This document shows, piece after piece, positions 16,088-25,213 of a stretch of 64,000 bases of DNA; position 1 is the stretch's first letter, and every line of letters begins with the position of its first letter. The notes beneath the pieces were generated by a model. It saw only the letters and a program-made list of their open reading frames with translations. It was not told the DNA's origin and searched no databases. Made by a program: the position numbers and the translations under genes. Source of the DNA: Nonomuraea longispora (GTDB taxonomy: Bacteria; Actinomycetota; Actinomycetes; Streptosporangiales; Streptosporangiaceae); the NCBI RefSeq assembly GCF_004348345.1, contig NZ_SMJZ01000004.1, positions 1 through 64,000 of the forward strand. Direction: 5' to 3'.

Positions 16088-16245
16088 AAGTAGAAAACGT
16101 TCAGTTCCTCGCCGGCGGCCATGGCCTGTTCAGGGTCGGGTTCGTCCATGACGAGCGTGCGGGACACTCGGTGGAAGAGGCCGCGGGCGGTATGGGGCGA
16201 GCAGTTCGCAGTCACCAGGAGGGGAACCGGTAGCGCGAACGGATC
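16088..16245 (-). pseudogene. Duplicated fragment of the 36-kb cytochrome P450 gene
   Basis: About 150 bases match 36887-37040 of the P450 gene at 36249-37466 at roughly 90 percent identity with a few small indels. The shared translation includes FHRVSRTLVMDEPDPEQAMA. It has no start, heme loop or I-helix. The flanks do not match the P450 gene. It is either a recent partial duplication or the residue of a lost paralogue. The remainder of 15844-16289 has no recognisable gene. Confidence 0.75.
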
Positions 16246-16289
16246 GATCCAGGTCGGAGGCCCCGGCGGACACGCCCTCGGCGATCTGG

Positions 16290-16627
16290 TCAGAAGGCGG
16301 GTTCTGCCTCGCGGGCGTTTCTAGGGAGAAGGAAGCCGGCCAGGAAGGTCAGTGCGATCATCCCGGCAACGATCCAGAACGTGTGGGCGACTGCGGTAGG
16401 ACCAGCGCTCAGCCCGCTGAAGAACACACTCCCGAGTACGGCTGTCCCCAGTGCGCCGCCGACCTGCTGGAGGGTGGTGAGCGTGCCGGACGCCGAGCCG
16501 GTCTCGTGCGGATCGCGGGAGCGAGCTGCCAGAATCCGGCTTCCGAGCCGAGCATCGGCACCAGAGCCAAGACGCCGGCCGTCATCGTCACGGTCCCGAC
16601 GTGCAGGACCTTTCGGCCGTGACGCAT
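16290..16627 (-). pseudogene. C-terminal remnant of an MFS drug-efflux transporter (DHA2 type)
   Basis: Two frames together give the last helices of a 14-helix EmrB/QacA-type transporter: VLHVGTVTMTAGVLALVPM, then after a frameshift near 16520 the hallmark ETGSASGTLTTLQQVGGALGTA and final helix segments TFWIVAGMIALTFLAGFLL, ending at TGA 16290-16292. No N-terminal half exists upstream. The stretch 16628-16818 holds no recognisable gene. Confidence 0.7.
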
Positions 16628-16818
16628 TGCCGGTACCGCCTAGTCAGATCACGTCCCTCGGGTAGTTCCGCTGCGCCTGCGGAGCTTTGGACGCCGTCCT
16701 CGTCCACGACCGCCGAGGACGCCGCTCCGAGCGGCCGCAGGCCCTGGTCCGGGTCCGAGGAAGCGATCACTTCTCCACCAGCGCGGCCGTGCGGCGCCCC
16801 GGGTCCGCCCCGTGCGGG

Positions 16819-17637
16819 TCAGCGCGCGGCGCGGAACCGTTCAGCGTGTTCCCGCGCCCACTGGGCGAAGGTTCGCGCGGGCGTGCCGGTGACGTCCTCG
16901 ACGGTGGGCAGCACCACACCGCCGGCCCCGGGCGGGCTCGTGGCCAGTTGGATTCCGAACTCCACGTAGTCCTCGTCGTATCCGTAGCCGCGCAGCCGGG
17001 CCCGCTCCGCGTCCTCGCTCAGGTGCACGAAGGCGATGTCCTGCCCGGTGGCCTCGGCGATGATCCGGACGCGTTCCGCCGGGGTAAGGGCTTCGGGCCC
17101 GGTGATCGGGTAGCTCCGACCCTCGTGGCCCGCGTGGGTGAGCGCCGTGGCGGCCACGGCGGCGATGTCGGCCTCATGCACCATCGCGCTGGGGTAGGTG
17201 GCGAGCATGGACGCGGTGCTACGGGAGCGGATCTCATCGGCCCATTCGAGAGCGTTGCACATGAACTCCACCGGCTGCAGCAGTGTCCAGCCGATCACAC
17301 TGGTCTCCAGTGCGCTTTCGATACTGGTGGGCGACCAGCCGCCGAGGACCGTGGCCCGCGTGATGCCGTGGTGTGCAGCGATGTCGATGATCTCAGGGCC
17401 GTTGGTCAGGTCGTGGTCGCCACCGAAGGTGATCAGGTGGATCGCGTTGATCCCTTCGAAGGCGGCTCCGAGCGTGGCGGCATCGGTGAGGTCGCCCGCC
17501 ACCACCTCGACACCGGCCGGGAGGTCGGCTTTGGCAGGGGTGCGGGAAAGCGCGCGGACGTGGTGCCCGGCTTCGTGGAGTTGCGCGACGAGGTGCCGCC
17601 CGACCTGGCCGGTCGCTCCGGTGACGAGGATGCGCAT
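16819..17637 (-). CDS. NmrA-like NAD(P)H-binding protein
   Basis: A 272-residue Rossmann-fold protein: MRILVTGATGQVGRHLV at the N-terminus carries GxxGxxG (GATGQVG at 7-13); the middle has ATVLGGWSPTSIE and LLQPVEFMCN typical of the NAD(P)H-binding (NmrA/QOR2) family. Likely an NAD(P)H-dependent oxidoreductase or redox sensor. ATG 17637 follows GGAAGGA. It is divergent from the WYL regulator at 17891, which may control it. Confidence 0.9.
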   Translation of the reverse strand: MRILVTGATGQVGRHLVAQLHEAGHHVRALSRTPAKADLPAGVEVVAGDLTDAATLGAAFEGINAIHLITFGGDHDLTNGPEIIDIAAHHGITRATVLGGWSPTSIESALETSVIGWTLLQPVEFMCNALEWADEIRSRSTASMLATYPSAMVHEADIAAVAATALTHAGHEGRSYPITGPEALTPAERVRIIAEATGQDIAFVHLSEDAERARLRGYGYDEDYVEFGIQLATSPPGAGGVVLPTVEDVTGTPARTFAQWAREHAERFRAAR

Positions 17638-17846
17638 GTTCGTGGTCCTTCCGTGTGGGTGTTGTCGGCCTCGACGACGTGGGCGAGGGGGTTGAAGTGC
17701 GCGAGGACCGTTGGGTCTGCCCGGCGCCGTCGTCCCGTGCGCCATGGAGAGGTCGATGCCCGGGAGCCCTCCGGGACAGGTCGGCAGTGCTGATCATGTG
17801 TCGCCGTACGCGCCGTTCCGCCTCGGTGGCCCTCATCCTCACCGAT

Positions 17847-17871
17847 CTTGTGGCCGGTATATGTCCACAAG
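17847..17871. promoter_or_regulatory. Inverted repeat upstream of the WYL regulator
   Basis: CTTGTGG (17847-17853) and CCACAAG (17865-17871) form perfect 7-bp arms around GGTATAT-containing DNA, ending 19 bases before the regulator start. A candidate autoregulatory operator overlapping its promoter. Confidence 0.45.
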
Positions 17872-17890
17872 TGAGGCCTAGGGTGGGCTC

Positions 17891-18856
17891 ATGTCGACCG
17901 GCACCCGCGTCCTCGAACTCCTCGGACTGCTGCAGAACCGGCGCCATTGGCCCAGCCACGAGCTCGCGCGCCGCCTCGGCGTCAGCCAGCGCACGCTCCG
18001 CCGCGACATCGGCAGCCTCCAGGAGCTCGGGTATCCGATCACCGCCACACGGGGCACCGGAGGCGGCTACCAACTCAGTCCCGGCGCCTCGCTCCCACCT
18101 CTGGTGATCAGCGAGGACGAGGCCGCCGCCATCGTCATAGGGCTCCAAGAGATCACCTCCGGCTCCTCCCCGGCGTCGGCAGACGCCGCGCTGAGCGCCA
18201 TGGCCAAGATCGTCCAAGTGCTTCCCGTACGGATCCGACGCCGCATCGACAGCCTGCGCGTCGTCGCCCTCCCGGCGCGAAACCCCGAGGCAAGCGTGGT
18301 CGTCGCCGACGTCGCCTCGTTGACGACCCTCGCCCTGGCCTGCCGCGACACCGAGACGGTGGAGTTCGCTTACCGCGCCCGCACCGGTCATACCGCGGCC
18401 AGGACAGTCCACCCGCACCACATCGTCCGGGTCGAGAAACGTCTGTACCTCATCGCCTGGGACCTCGACCGGGCCGACTGGCGCACCTTCCGCGTCGACC
18501 GCATCGGTGATGTGAGCCGCACCGGCACCACGTTCGCCCTCCGCCCCCTGCCTGCCGACGATCCCGTCGGGTACGTGCGCGCCCGGATCAGGGCGATGCC
18601 CGCCAGGTATTCCGTCCGGGCTACCGTCGGGGCCCCCGCCGAGAAGGTGCGGGAGGAGATCGCGCACTACGGGACGGTGGAATCCATCGACGACACCTGG
18701 TGCCGGGTGGAGATCGCCACCGACTCCCTGGACTGGGCCACCTTCTGCATCGGAGCGCTCGAGGCCCCCGTCGTCGTCCACGGTCCACCGGAAGCCATCG
18801 CCTACATGCGCGCCTGGGGACGACGCCTCACCGCCGGCACGCAGGAGCCACCGTGA
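17891..18856 (+). CDS. YafY-type HTH/WYL-domain transcriptional regulator
   Basis: A 321-residue DNA-binding protein. The winged HTH is at about residues 5-60 (RVLELLGLLQNRRHWPSHEL, then VSQRTLRRDIGSLQELG); the WYL domain is at about 150-215 (TVEFAYRARTG ... PHHIVRVEKRLYLIAWDLDRADWRTFRVDR) and a WCX-like C-terminal part follows. WYL regulators bind nucleic acid or small ligands and are common near defence and stress genes; here the divergent partner is an NmrA protein. Confidence 0.92.
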   Translation: MSTGTRVLELLGLLQNRRHWPSHELARRLGVSQRTLRRDIGSLQELGYPITATRGTGGGYQLSPGASLPPLVISEDEAAAIVIGLQEITSGSSPASADAALSAMAKIVQVLPVRIRRRIDSLRVVALPARNPEASVVVADVASLTTLALACRDTETVEFAYRARTGHTAARTVHPHHIVRVEKRLYLIAWDLDRADWRTFRVDRIGDVSRTGTTFALRPLPADDPVGYVRARIRAMPARYSVRATVGAPAEKVREEIAHYGTVESIDDTWCRVEIATDSLDWATFCIGALEAPVVVHGPPEAIAYMRAWGRRLTAGTQEPP

Positions 18857-18972
18857 ACGGGGCGGTGGGCGGCGCCGCGAAACCTCATTCATTGCCGACG
18901 TTCAGGTGTCTCTATGCCGCTCGGGCAGATATTCGAACTTGTCATCGATAATCGATCTCTCACACTGGTTCG

Positions 18973-19320
18973 ATGCAATTCGCTCTGCTGTTGTTCGACC
19001 CCGAGGGCTGCTGGGAGTCGGTCTCGCGTGAGGAAATGGAGGCAGCGCTGGCCGAACACGCAGCCTTCGCCCAATACCTGCGCGACCAGAGCATCCCGTT
19101 CTATGCGCAGGCCGTGAACCCGGCCAAAGAGGCCAAGACGCTGCGCCCTTCCCCTCATGGGCCGGTCTCCACCGCTGGGCCGTTCGTGGCGCTGGATGAG
19201 GGCTTGGCGGGGTTTTACGTCGTCGAATGCGCCGACCTGGACGAAGCCGAGAGAATCGCCCGCCACTGTCCCATGGGCGCGGGCATCGAGATCCGGCCGG
19301 TGTGGGACGCGCCGTCCTGA
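18973..19320 (+). CDS. Second DGPF/YCII-related protein
   Basis: A 115-residue YCII/DGPF-type protein. MQFALLLFDPEG at the start, AGPFVALDEGLAGFYVVECADLDEAERIA in the middle, where AGPF replaces DGPF, and IEIRPVW near the end. Sequence and length match the DGPF partner of the ECF42 sigma at 10946, although no sigma gene adjoins it here. The DNA before it has a doubled ATCGAT (18944-18949 and 18951-18956) of unknown meaning. Confidence 0.88.
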   Translation: MQFALLLFDPEGCWESVSREEMEAALAEHAAFAQYLRDQSIPFYAQAVNPAKEAKTLRPSPHGPVSTAGPFVALDEGLAGFYVVECADLDEAERIARHCPMGAGIEIRPVWDAPS

Positions 19321-19390
19321 CCGCCACGCCATGGCAGAAGTGTCGCTCTGGCGGCAAATGTGGGCTCCGGTACGGCGGGTGGTTGGTCGA

Positions 19391-20011
19391 CTAACTCAGC
19401 AAACCGCGCCGATACCCCTCGCCGACGGCGGCGGCGCGGTCGCGGACGCCGAGTTTGTCGTAGATGTGCAGCAGGTGGGTCTTGATGCTGGCCTCGCTGA
19501 TGAAGAGTTTGGCGGCCGCCTGACGATTGGAGGCGCCATCAGCGACGAGAGCGAGGACCTGCAGTTCGCGGTCGGTAAGGGCAGCCTTCACTGGTTTGCG
19601 TACCTGGCCCATCAGGCGGCCGGCGACCGAGGGGGACAGGACCGGCTCGCCCGCGGCTGCGGCGCGGACGGCGCGCAGGAGTTCGTCGGTGGGGGCGTCT
19701 TTGAGGAGGTAGCCGGTGGCGCCGGCTTCGATGGCGGGCAGGACGTCGGAGTCGCCGTCGAAGGTGGTCAGGACGAGGGTCTTGATGTGGGGGTGGGAGT
19801 GGCGCAGGGCGGTGATGGCGGTGACGCCGTCCATTTCGGGCATGCGCAGGTCCATGAGGACGATGTCGACCTTGAGCGCTGCGGCGCGGTCGATGCCTTC
19901 GAGGCCGTTGGCGGCTTCGCCTGCGACGTGGATGTTGGGTTCGGCTTCGAAGGCGGCGCGCAGGCCGTCACGGACGATGGGGTGGTCGTCGACGATGAGG
20001 AGGCGGATCAC
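19391..20011 (-). CDS. NarL/LuxR-type response regulator of an ABC-linked two-component system
   Basis: A 206-residue response regulator: receiver with VDDH at 7-10, phospho-acceptor Asp54 in VLMDLRMPEM and the LLKD lysine, then a LuxR HTH at about 140-200 (LTDRELQVLALVADGASNRQAA). GTG 20011 overlaps the kinase stop by four bases. It is the last gene of a four-gene ABC-sensor operon, so it probably regulates that exporter or a coupled stress response. Confidence 0.93.
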   Translation of the reverse strand: MIRLLIVDDHPIVRDGLRAAFEAEPNIHVAGEAANGLEGIDRAAALKVDIVLMDLRMPEMDGVTAITALRHSHPHIKTLVLTTFDGDSDVLPAIEAGATGYLLKDAPTDELLRAVRAAAAGEPVLSPSVAGRLMGQVRKPVKAALTDRELQVLALVADGASNRQAAAKLFISEASIKTHLLHIYDKLGVRDRAAAVGEGYRRGLLS

Positions 20012-21216
20012 CGTGGGTTTCCTTGGAGAGCGGGGACGGTGGCGCTGACGGCGGTGCCCTCGCCGGGCCTGCTCTCGATTTCGAGGGAGCCGCCGACGCC
20101 GCGCAGGCGTTGTCTCATACTGCTCAGGCCGAATCCTTTGCCGTTGGGGTTGTGGATGCCGGTGCCGTCGTCGCGGATGTCGAGCAGGACGACGGCGCCG
20201 GTGTAGGAGAGGGTGAGGCCGGCGCGGGTGGCGCCCGCGTGCTTGGCGATGTTGGCGAGGGCTTCCTGGGCGACGCGGAAGAGGGTGACCTCGATGGCTG
20301 GGCTGAGGGGGACGCGGTCGCCGGTCACTTCGACGTGGAGGTCGACGCCGGTGCTCTTGCTCCAGTTGCGGGCCAGGGTGGTCATGGCTTCGGGGAGGTG
20401 GGCGTCTTCGAGCTCGTGGGGCTGCAGGGCGGCGACGGAGCGGCGGGCTTCTGTGAGGCTGTTCTGGGCGAGGGTGAGCGCGAGTGCGAGGTGGGCGTCG
20501 GAGTTCTCGACGCGTTGGGCGGCGCGTAGCTGGGTGATGATGCCGGTGAGGCCTTGGGCGAGGGTGTCGTGGATTTCGCGCGCCATGCGCTGGCGTTCGT
20601 CGAGGATGCCGGCCTGGCGGGCTTGGGTGAGGAGCTGCGCGTGGAGGTCGGCGTTCTCCTCCATGGCGGTCTGAAGATCGCTGACCGCTTTCCGGTATTT
20701 GCGCTGCCGGTCCTCGATCTTGATGCCCGCGATGGAGCCGCCGCCGATGGCGACGGTCTGCACGGCGATGATCGCCAGGTAGAAGGCGATGAGCTGGATG
20801 GTGGCCTGGGTCCAGTCGAACGTCGAACCGTACAGGACGAAGGAGGTGGCCGCGACGGCGGCGAAGGTCCACTTGGAGGGAGCGAAGTTGGCGGCGAGGA
20901 AGAATCCGGAGATGCAGTAGATGAGGAAGATGGGGTCGTGGAAGGCGAGCAGCGCGGCGGTGGCCAGGACGCCGGCGAAGTGAACGGTGACGACGACCCG
21001 ACGTCCGCGCAGGGCCGTGGGCAGGAGGGTATGGGCGCCGAGAATCCAGGCGAGGGCCAGGGCGGTGAGCACGAGAGTACGGGGGATCCCGCCTTCGGGC
21101 TGGTCGGGTGAGGCCAGGCTGATGACCAGGGAAGCGGCGAGAGTGAGGTAGGGCACGATCTCGACGGCGCGCTCGAAGCGTTGCTCCCAGGCCGAAGGCG
21201 GAAAGGGGTCGTGCAT
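20008..21216 (-). CDS. Membrane sensor histidine kinase (HisKA_3)
   Basis: A 402-residue kinase with about six hydrophobic helices between residues 20 and 160, a coiled-coil linker (RQRKYRKAVSDLQTAMEENA), the phospho-acceptor in MAREIHDTLAQGLTG (His206), and an ATPase domain with NIAKHAGAT, DDGTG and GFGLSSMRQR. GAGGAGGA precedes ATG 21216. Gene order after the ABC transporter resembles antibiotic- or membrane-stress-sensing exporter modules. Confidence 0.93.
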   Translation of the reverse strand: MHDPFPPSAWEQRFERAVEIVPYLTLAASLVISLASPDQPEGGIPRTLVLTALALAWILGAHTLLPTALRGRRVVVTVHFAGVLATAALLAFHDPIFLIYCISGFFLAANFAPSKWTFAAVAATSFVLYGSTFDWTQATIQLIAFYLAIIAVQTVAIGGGSIAGIKIEDRQRKYRKAVSDLQTAMEENADLHAQLLTQARQAGILDERQRMAREIHDTLAQGLTGIITQLRAAQRVENSDAHLALALTLAQNSLTEARRSVAALQPHELEDAHLPEAMTTLARNWSKSTGVDLHVEVTGDRVPLSPAIEVTLFRVAQEALANIAKHAGATRAGLTLSYTGAVVLLDIRDDGTGIHNPNGKGFGLSSMRQRLRGVGGSLEIESRPGEGTAVSATVPALQGNPR

Positions 21217-21252
21217 CCGGAGCGTGCTCCTCCTCGCGGGTATGGACAGCTT

Positions 21253-23070
21253 TCACCTGGTGGCGGCCGGTGAGGGCGAGCTTAGTCGCATGGGGATCAG
21301 GATGGCGTAGCCGTACATGAGCAACCCAAGGGCGATCATGAAGATGATGGTGGGCCATTGCCAGACCGGCGGCAGATGAAGGGCGAGGAACCATCCGCGG
21401 TCCTCAATGCCGAGGATCTTCATGACCATGGGCACGAGTCCTTGGGGAAACAGAGGAAGCCAGGCAATGGCGTAGCTCATCGTGACGCCGATGCGGTGCT
21501 GGATCGGCAGGTCCGCGGTGGTGGGCTTGTCAGCCTGGGGTGCCGGGCCGTGCTTCATGAGATTGAGCAGATCGATCCCGTGGCTCTCGAGCCTGCGGTA
21601 GGCGATCCTGCCGAGTCCCCAGGCGCTGAGGGCGCCGGTCAGCACACCGGTGATGATGCCGGCCCAGGGGTTGAGGAGAATGACACCGGCCGCGGGCAGG
21701 GCGGTGGCTGGGACCGCGACAAGCACGAGCCAGGCGAGGCTGGTTTCGGCGGTTTCGTCAGCGCCGGTGCTGAGCGGGTTGCCCCCGCGCTTGTGGGGGT
21801 CGGTGCCGGGGACCAGCGAGGTGACGGCGAGCAGGACGATGAGTCCGGCGCCGCCGCCGAGGAGGGCGGGGAGCAGGCCGAGTACCCATGGCCAGGCCCA
21901 CGCCTGGCCGCTGACCCGAGTGCCGGCCAGGGACAGGAGCGCTGCGGCCGGGCCGACGACGAGGAGCCACGCCAACTGGCGGCCACGTACGTCGGCGCGC
22001 TCCGCGCCGGGGGTCATGAGGGTGAGCCAGAGAGCGGTCCCGTCGGCGCCGTAGAGGTTGGCCGAGGACGCGGCGGCCATCACGATCGCGATGAGTCCCG
22101 TGAAGGGGACCATGATCCAGGCGTCGAGGGCGAGGAGCAGGAGGGGGGTGACGATGGCGTAGGAGAAGGCGGTGGCGAGGAGCTGGATGCGGACGAGGTC
22201 ACGCCACCAGGCGCGCAGTTCCTTGGCGGCGGCGATGCGGGCGCCGCCGGTGGTGGGGAAGGGGCGGGGCGTGCCACGGCGGGACGGCACACCCCCGCGT
22301 GCGGCCGAGACGACGCGCCGCGCCAGCAGGCCGGCCCAGGCGGCCAGGAGGAGGGCGATCACGCCGGCGTTGGCGGCGAGGACGGCGAGGGCGAGGGGCC
22401 AGGGGGCTTCGATGGCGGCCACGCCCCATCCGGAGGGCAGGACGCGAACGAGGATCTGGGACCAGGCGGCGGTGTCGGTGCCGCCCAGAGCCGCGACGGG
22501 TGCCCAGCCGTTGCTGCACAGGGCGATGGCGGTGCCGGTGACGATGCCGACGGCGGCCGCGGTGACGCGGGATCTGACGAACAGCCCGATGAGCGCCACG
22601 ATGACGCGGGAGACCATCACCATGGTGATGAGCGTGGTGAGGGCTGCTGCCAGGCCGATGAGCACTCCGGCTGGGCCGAAGCGCCAGCCGTACACGGGCA
22701 GGGACAGCAGGGCGATGAGATTGACCGCGGGTGCGGGGCCCGCGGAAGCTCCGGCGAGCAGCGCCGTCGTGATCCGGCCTGGCGTGGCCGGGAGCATGGA
22801 GAAGTATTCGGGGCGCAGGGCCTCGCTGCCGCCCCCGATGAAGATGGGGCCGAAGATCCAGCCGGAGAGCCACACGGCCAGGGTGAGGGGCAGGTAGGCG
22901 GGCCACAGGACGGCGACGGCGATCGTTCCGAAGGCCAGGAGCAGCCCGCCCGAGACGCCGGCGTAGAGGTTGGCGGCATTATCGCCGCGCAGGGAGTTGC
23001 GCATGATCGCCAGCCGCATGCGGATCATGTGCTGGGCGGCGACCGGGCCGGAGGTCAGGAGGTGAGCCAT
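21253..23070 (-). CDS. ABC exporter permease, multi-spanning
   Basis: A 605-residue integral membrane protein with about 12 hydrophobic segments in two halves, joined by a basic cytoplasmic stretch near residues 250-285 (RRVVSAARGGVPSRRGTPR). It has no ATPase motifs. The start overlaps the end of the ATPase gene by 16 bases, so they form one exporter. The type resembles large ABC-2-like permeases of drug or peptide export systems. Substrate unknown. Confidence 0.85.
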   Translation of the reverse strand: MAHLLTSGPVAAQHMIRMRLAIMRNSLRGDNAANLYAGVSGGLLLAFGTIAVAVLWPAYLPLTLAVWLSGWIFGPIFIGGGSEALRPEYFSMLPATPGRITTALLAGASAGPAPAVNLIALLSLPVYGWRFGPAGVLIGLAAALTTLITMVMVSRVIVALIGLFVRSRVTAAAVGIVTGTAIALCSNGWAPVAALGGTDTAAWSQILVRVLPSGWGVAAIEAPWPLALAVLAANAGVIALLLAAWAGLLARRVVSAARGGVPSRRGTPRPFPTTGGARIAAAKELRAWWRDLVRIQLLATAFSYAIVTPLLLLALDAWIMVPFTGLIAIVMAAASSANLYGADGTALWLTLMTPGAERADVRGRQLAWLLVVGPAAALLSLAGTRVSGQAWAWPWVLGLLPALLGGGAGLIVLLAVTSLVPGTDPHKRGGNPLSTGADETAETSLAWLVLVAVPATALPAAGVILLNPWAGIITGVLTGALSAWGLGRIAYRRLESHGIDLLNLMKHGPAPQADKPTTADLPIQHRIGVTMSYAIAWLPLFPQGLVPMVMKILGIEDRGWFLALHLPPVWQWPTIIFMIALGLLMYGYAILIPMRLSSPSPAATR

Positions 23071-23822
23071 GCCAGTCCCTCCGTTCCACCGGTACGGGCG
23101 CCGACGAGGTCGACGAAGGCGTCCTCCAGGCTTCCGGCGCCGCGTACATCGGCCAGCGGCCCGGCGGCCACGACGCGGCCGTCGGAGATGACGCCCACGT
23201 GGTCGCAGAGCTGCTCGACGAGGGCCATGACGTGGCTGGAGATGATCACCGAACCGCCGTTGGCGGCGAACCTGCGCAGGATGGTCCTGATCGTGGCCGC
23301 GGAGACAGGATCGACGGCCTCGAAGGGCTCGTCCAGAACAAGCAGGCGGGGCGCGTGCAGGAGGGCGACGGCCAGGCCGATCTTCTTGCGCATGCCGGTG
23401 GAGTATTCGATGACCAGGGTCCGCTCGGCGGAGCCGAGTTCGAGGATCTGGAGGAGTTCGTCGGCGCGCTCGGCGACGACGGCGGGCTGCAGGCCACGCA
23501 GCAGTCCGAGGTAGGTGAGAACCTCGCGCCCGGTAAGCCGTTCCGGCATGGCGTTGCCGTCGGGCAGCACGCCGATCAGTCCCTTGGCCTGAACGGTGTC
23601 ACGCCAGACGTCGACGCCGAAGATCTCGGCGCTGCCGGCGTCGGGGCGGAGCAGGCCGACGGCCATGGCCAGGGTGGTGGTCTTGCCGGCGCCGTTGGGA
23701 CCGACCAGACCGTAGAAGGATCCGGCGGGGACGGTGAGGTGGATGTCGTCGACGGCCAGGTGGTCGCCGAAGGCTTTGCGGAGTCCGATGGTGCGCAGAG
23801 CGGGCTCCCGGTGTGTTGGCAT
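23055..23822 (-). CDS. ABC transporter ATP-binding protein
   Basis: A 255-residue ATPase. Walker A GPNGAGKTT at about residues 37-45, an atypical signature YSTGMRKKIGLA in place of LSGGQ, Walker B LLVLDEPF and switch histidine in SSHVMAL. This YSTGMRKK form is typical of drug-exporter/ABC-2 ATPases of actinobacteria and Firmicutes. It precedes the permease, kinase and regulator in one operon. The chosen start ATG 23822 has only a weak ribosome site (AAGG); the frame is open further upstream. Confidence 0.9.
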   Translation of the reverse strand: MPTHREPALRTIGLRKAFGDHLAVDDIHLTVPAGSFYGLVGPNGAGKTTTLAMAVGLLRPDAGSAEIFGVDVWRDTVQAKGLIGVLPDGNAMPERLTGREVLTYLGLLRGLQPAVVAERADELLQILELGSAERTLVIEYSTGMRKKIGLAVALLHAPRLLVLDEPFEAVDPVSAATIRTILRRFAANGGSVIISSHVMALVEQLCDHVGVISDGRVVAAGPLADVRGAGSLEDAFVDLVGARTGGTEGLAWLTS

Positions 23823-24134
23823 GCCTTGAGAATCGCGCGGGGACGGGGGTGGCGGATCGTCCGGCAGGAGAGCGGGATGGTGGATTCCGGCATCGACCGA
23901 TCGGTTGATGCCCGAAGGGCCGCCCGCCCACCGGAACCGAAGTGCCGACTTGCCAATCGATATCGGCACTTCGCGGTTCTTGGACACCGCACACCATTGT
24001 CTACTCCAAGATCGCGCTTGGACCCGACCCCCTCACTCCTGTCTACCTGCGGGAACGGCGCAGATGGCGGCTGGTGGGGCCATCCTTGCCGACAGGCTCT
24101 TACGCGCTGACGCACCGGTCGGCCAGCAGAGCAC

Positions 24135-24230
24135 CTTGGGCTCGGCGACAGGACGGGCACGCTCACGCGCGGCAAGAAGGCCGACATCGTCCTGCTCGAC
24201 GCGCATGCGGAAGGACCTGTTCGCGTAGCG
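24135..24230 (+). pseudogene. Amidohydrolase C-terminal scrap
   Basis: One frame reads LGLGDRTGTLTRGKKADIVLLD, the characteristic end segment of amidohydrolase-superfamily enzymes. Nothing else of the gene remains. The surrounding 23823-24500 shows no other recognisable gene. Confidence 0.55.
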
Positions 24231-24503
24231 CTCAGGAGAGCTTGTCCGCCATCCTACGAATTCCGTGCCGTCCCGCCGCCGTCCTTGGCCGCAGCCTGTT
24301 TCGGCGCACGCCCCGACCTGGGGGAAGGCGCTTACCGTACAAACGGTTGCGTTGCAGGTCCACCCCCGCAGCATGGCAACGCGTGCACTGGTGGGCGACC
24401 TCACTCGCTGCGACCAGGATCCTTCTCGGCGGCCAACGGTTGCCCGCCGGTTCCTCACCCCGATCTCTCATTCTCCACGATTGCACCACGTCTTTACATG
24501 ACT

Positions 24504-24528
24504 TATATTCAATATATGCATTATAAAA
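24504..24528 (+). promoter_or_regulatory. AT-rich palindromic promoter element
   Basis: TATAT-TCA-ATATA (24504-24516) followed by GCATTATAAAAT is an island of AT-rich DNA in a very GC-rich window, directly upstream of the membrane-protein gene. It probably contains the promoter (-10 like) and possibly an operator. Confidence 0.5.
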
Positions 24529-24544
24529 TCAACTGGTGGTCACC

Positions 24545-25198
24545 ATGACCCTCATCGGTCTGGCGGGTGTCGCAGGCATCGCATTCGTCCTGCTCGCGAT
24601 CGTCCTCAACGTCCTCTACGTCCGCGCCGGACTCCCGCAGCCCACCTCCGGCCAGTCCCTTGACGCGATCACCGAGGCGCTGGCCGGCGTCGGCAAGCGG
24701 ATCAACGCGCCCTCGGTCCTCGCCCCGGTCGCCTGGCTGTTCACCACGCTGTTCGCCGCCGGGCTGCTCGCGGCGCTCTGGCGAGGCGATCAGCCCGGCA
24801 GCAACGCCTGGGCTCTGGCCGGCCTCGCCGGCGTCCTCATGCAGAACGCCACCTTCATGGTGGTCGAATCGCTGCGGTTCGGGATGGTGGCGGCAGCTCG
24901 GCACCACCGCGGCTCGGTGGCCGGGCTCTGGGCCTTCTGCACCGTCCTGTTCGGGTTCAACCAGGTGTTCCTTGCCATCGCGGTGCTCGGCTTCACCGCC
25001 GCCGGAGTGAGCCTCGCGTTCATCCCCGCCTGGCACGCGTGGCTGGGCTGGGTCAGCGCGGCCCTGCTGTTCGTCTCCTCCATGGCCGCCCCGTACAACG
25101 CTGACGGCGCCAACCGGATCGCCGTGACCGGCCTGCTCGGCTGGCTCGGCTGGGCCTCCTGGATCGTCGCGTACAGCATCGCCCTGCTGAGCGGCTGA
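24545..25198 (+). CDS. Integral membrane protein, unknown function
   Basis: A 217-residue hydrophobic protein with about six transmembrane helices (for example GLAGVAGIAFVLLAIVLNVL at the N-terminus, ending ASWIVAYSIALLSG). I do not recognise the family; the size and spacing resemble small actinobacterial membrane proteins found next to NmrA-like genes. ATG 24545 has GGTGG five bases before it; GTG 24536 is an in-frame alternative. The following gene, 15 bases downstream, is a broken NmrA homologue. Confidence 0.78.
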   Translation: MTLIGLAGVAGIAFVLLAIVLNVLYVRAGLPQPTSGQSLDAITEALAGVGKRINAPSVLAPVAWLFTTLFAAGLLAALWRGDQPGSNAWALAGLAGVLMQNATFMVVESLRFGMVAAARHHRGSVAGLWAFCTVLFGFNQVFLAIAVLGFTAAGVSLAFIPAWHAWLGWVSAALLFVSSMAAPYNADGANRIAVTGLLGWLGWASWIVAYSIALLSG

Positions 25199-25213
25199 GG
25201 AAGGAACGCGAAC

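Noticed and set aside
21358-23514. 718-codon Gly/Glu/Asp-rich plus-strand frame
   Set aside because: Antisense to the ABC permease and ATPase genes, which have clear motifs on the minus strand.
24503-24530. AT-rich stretch as a possible origin or CRISPR leader
   Set aside because: Only about 25 bases, no DnaA-box cluster, no repeat-spacer pattern; a promoter is the simpler reading.
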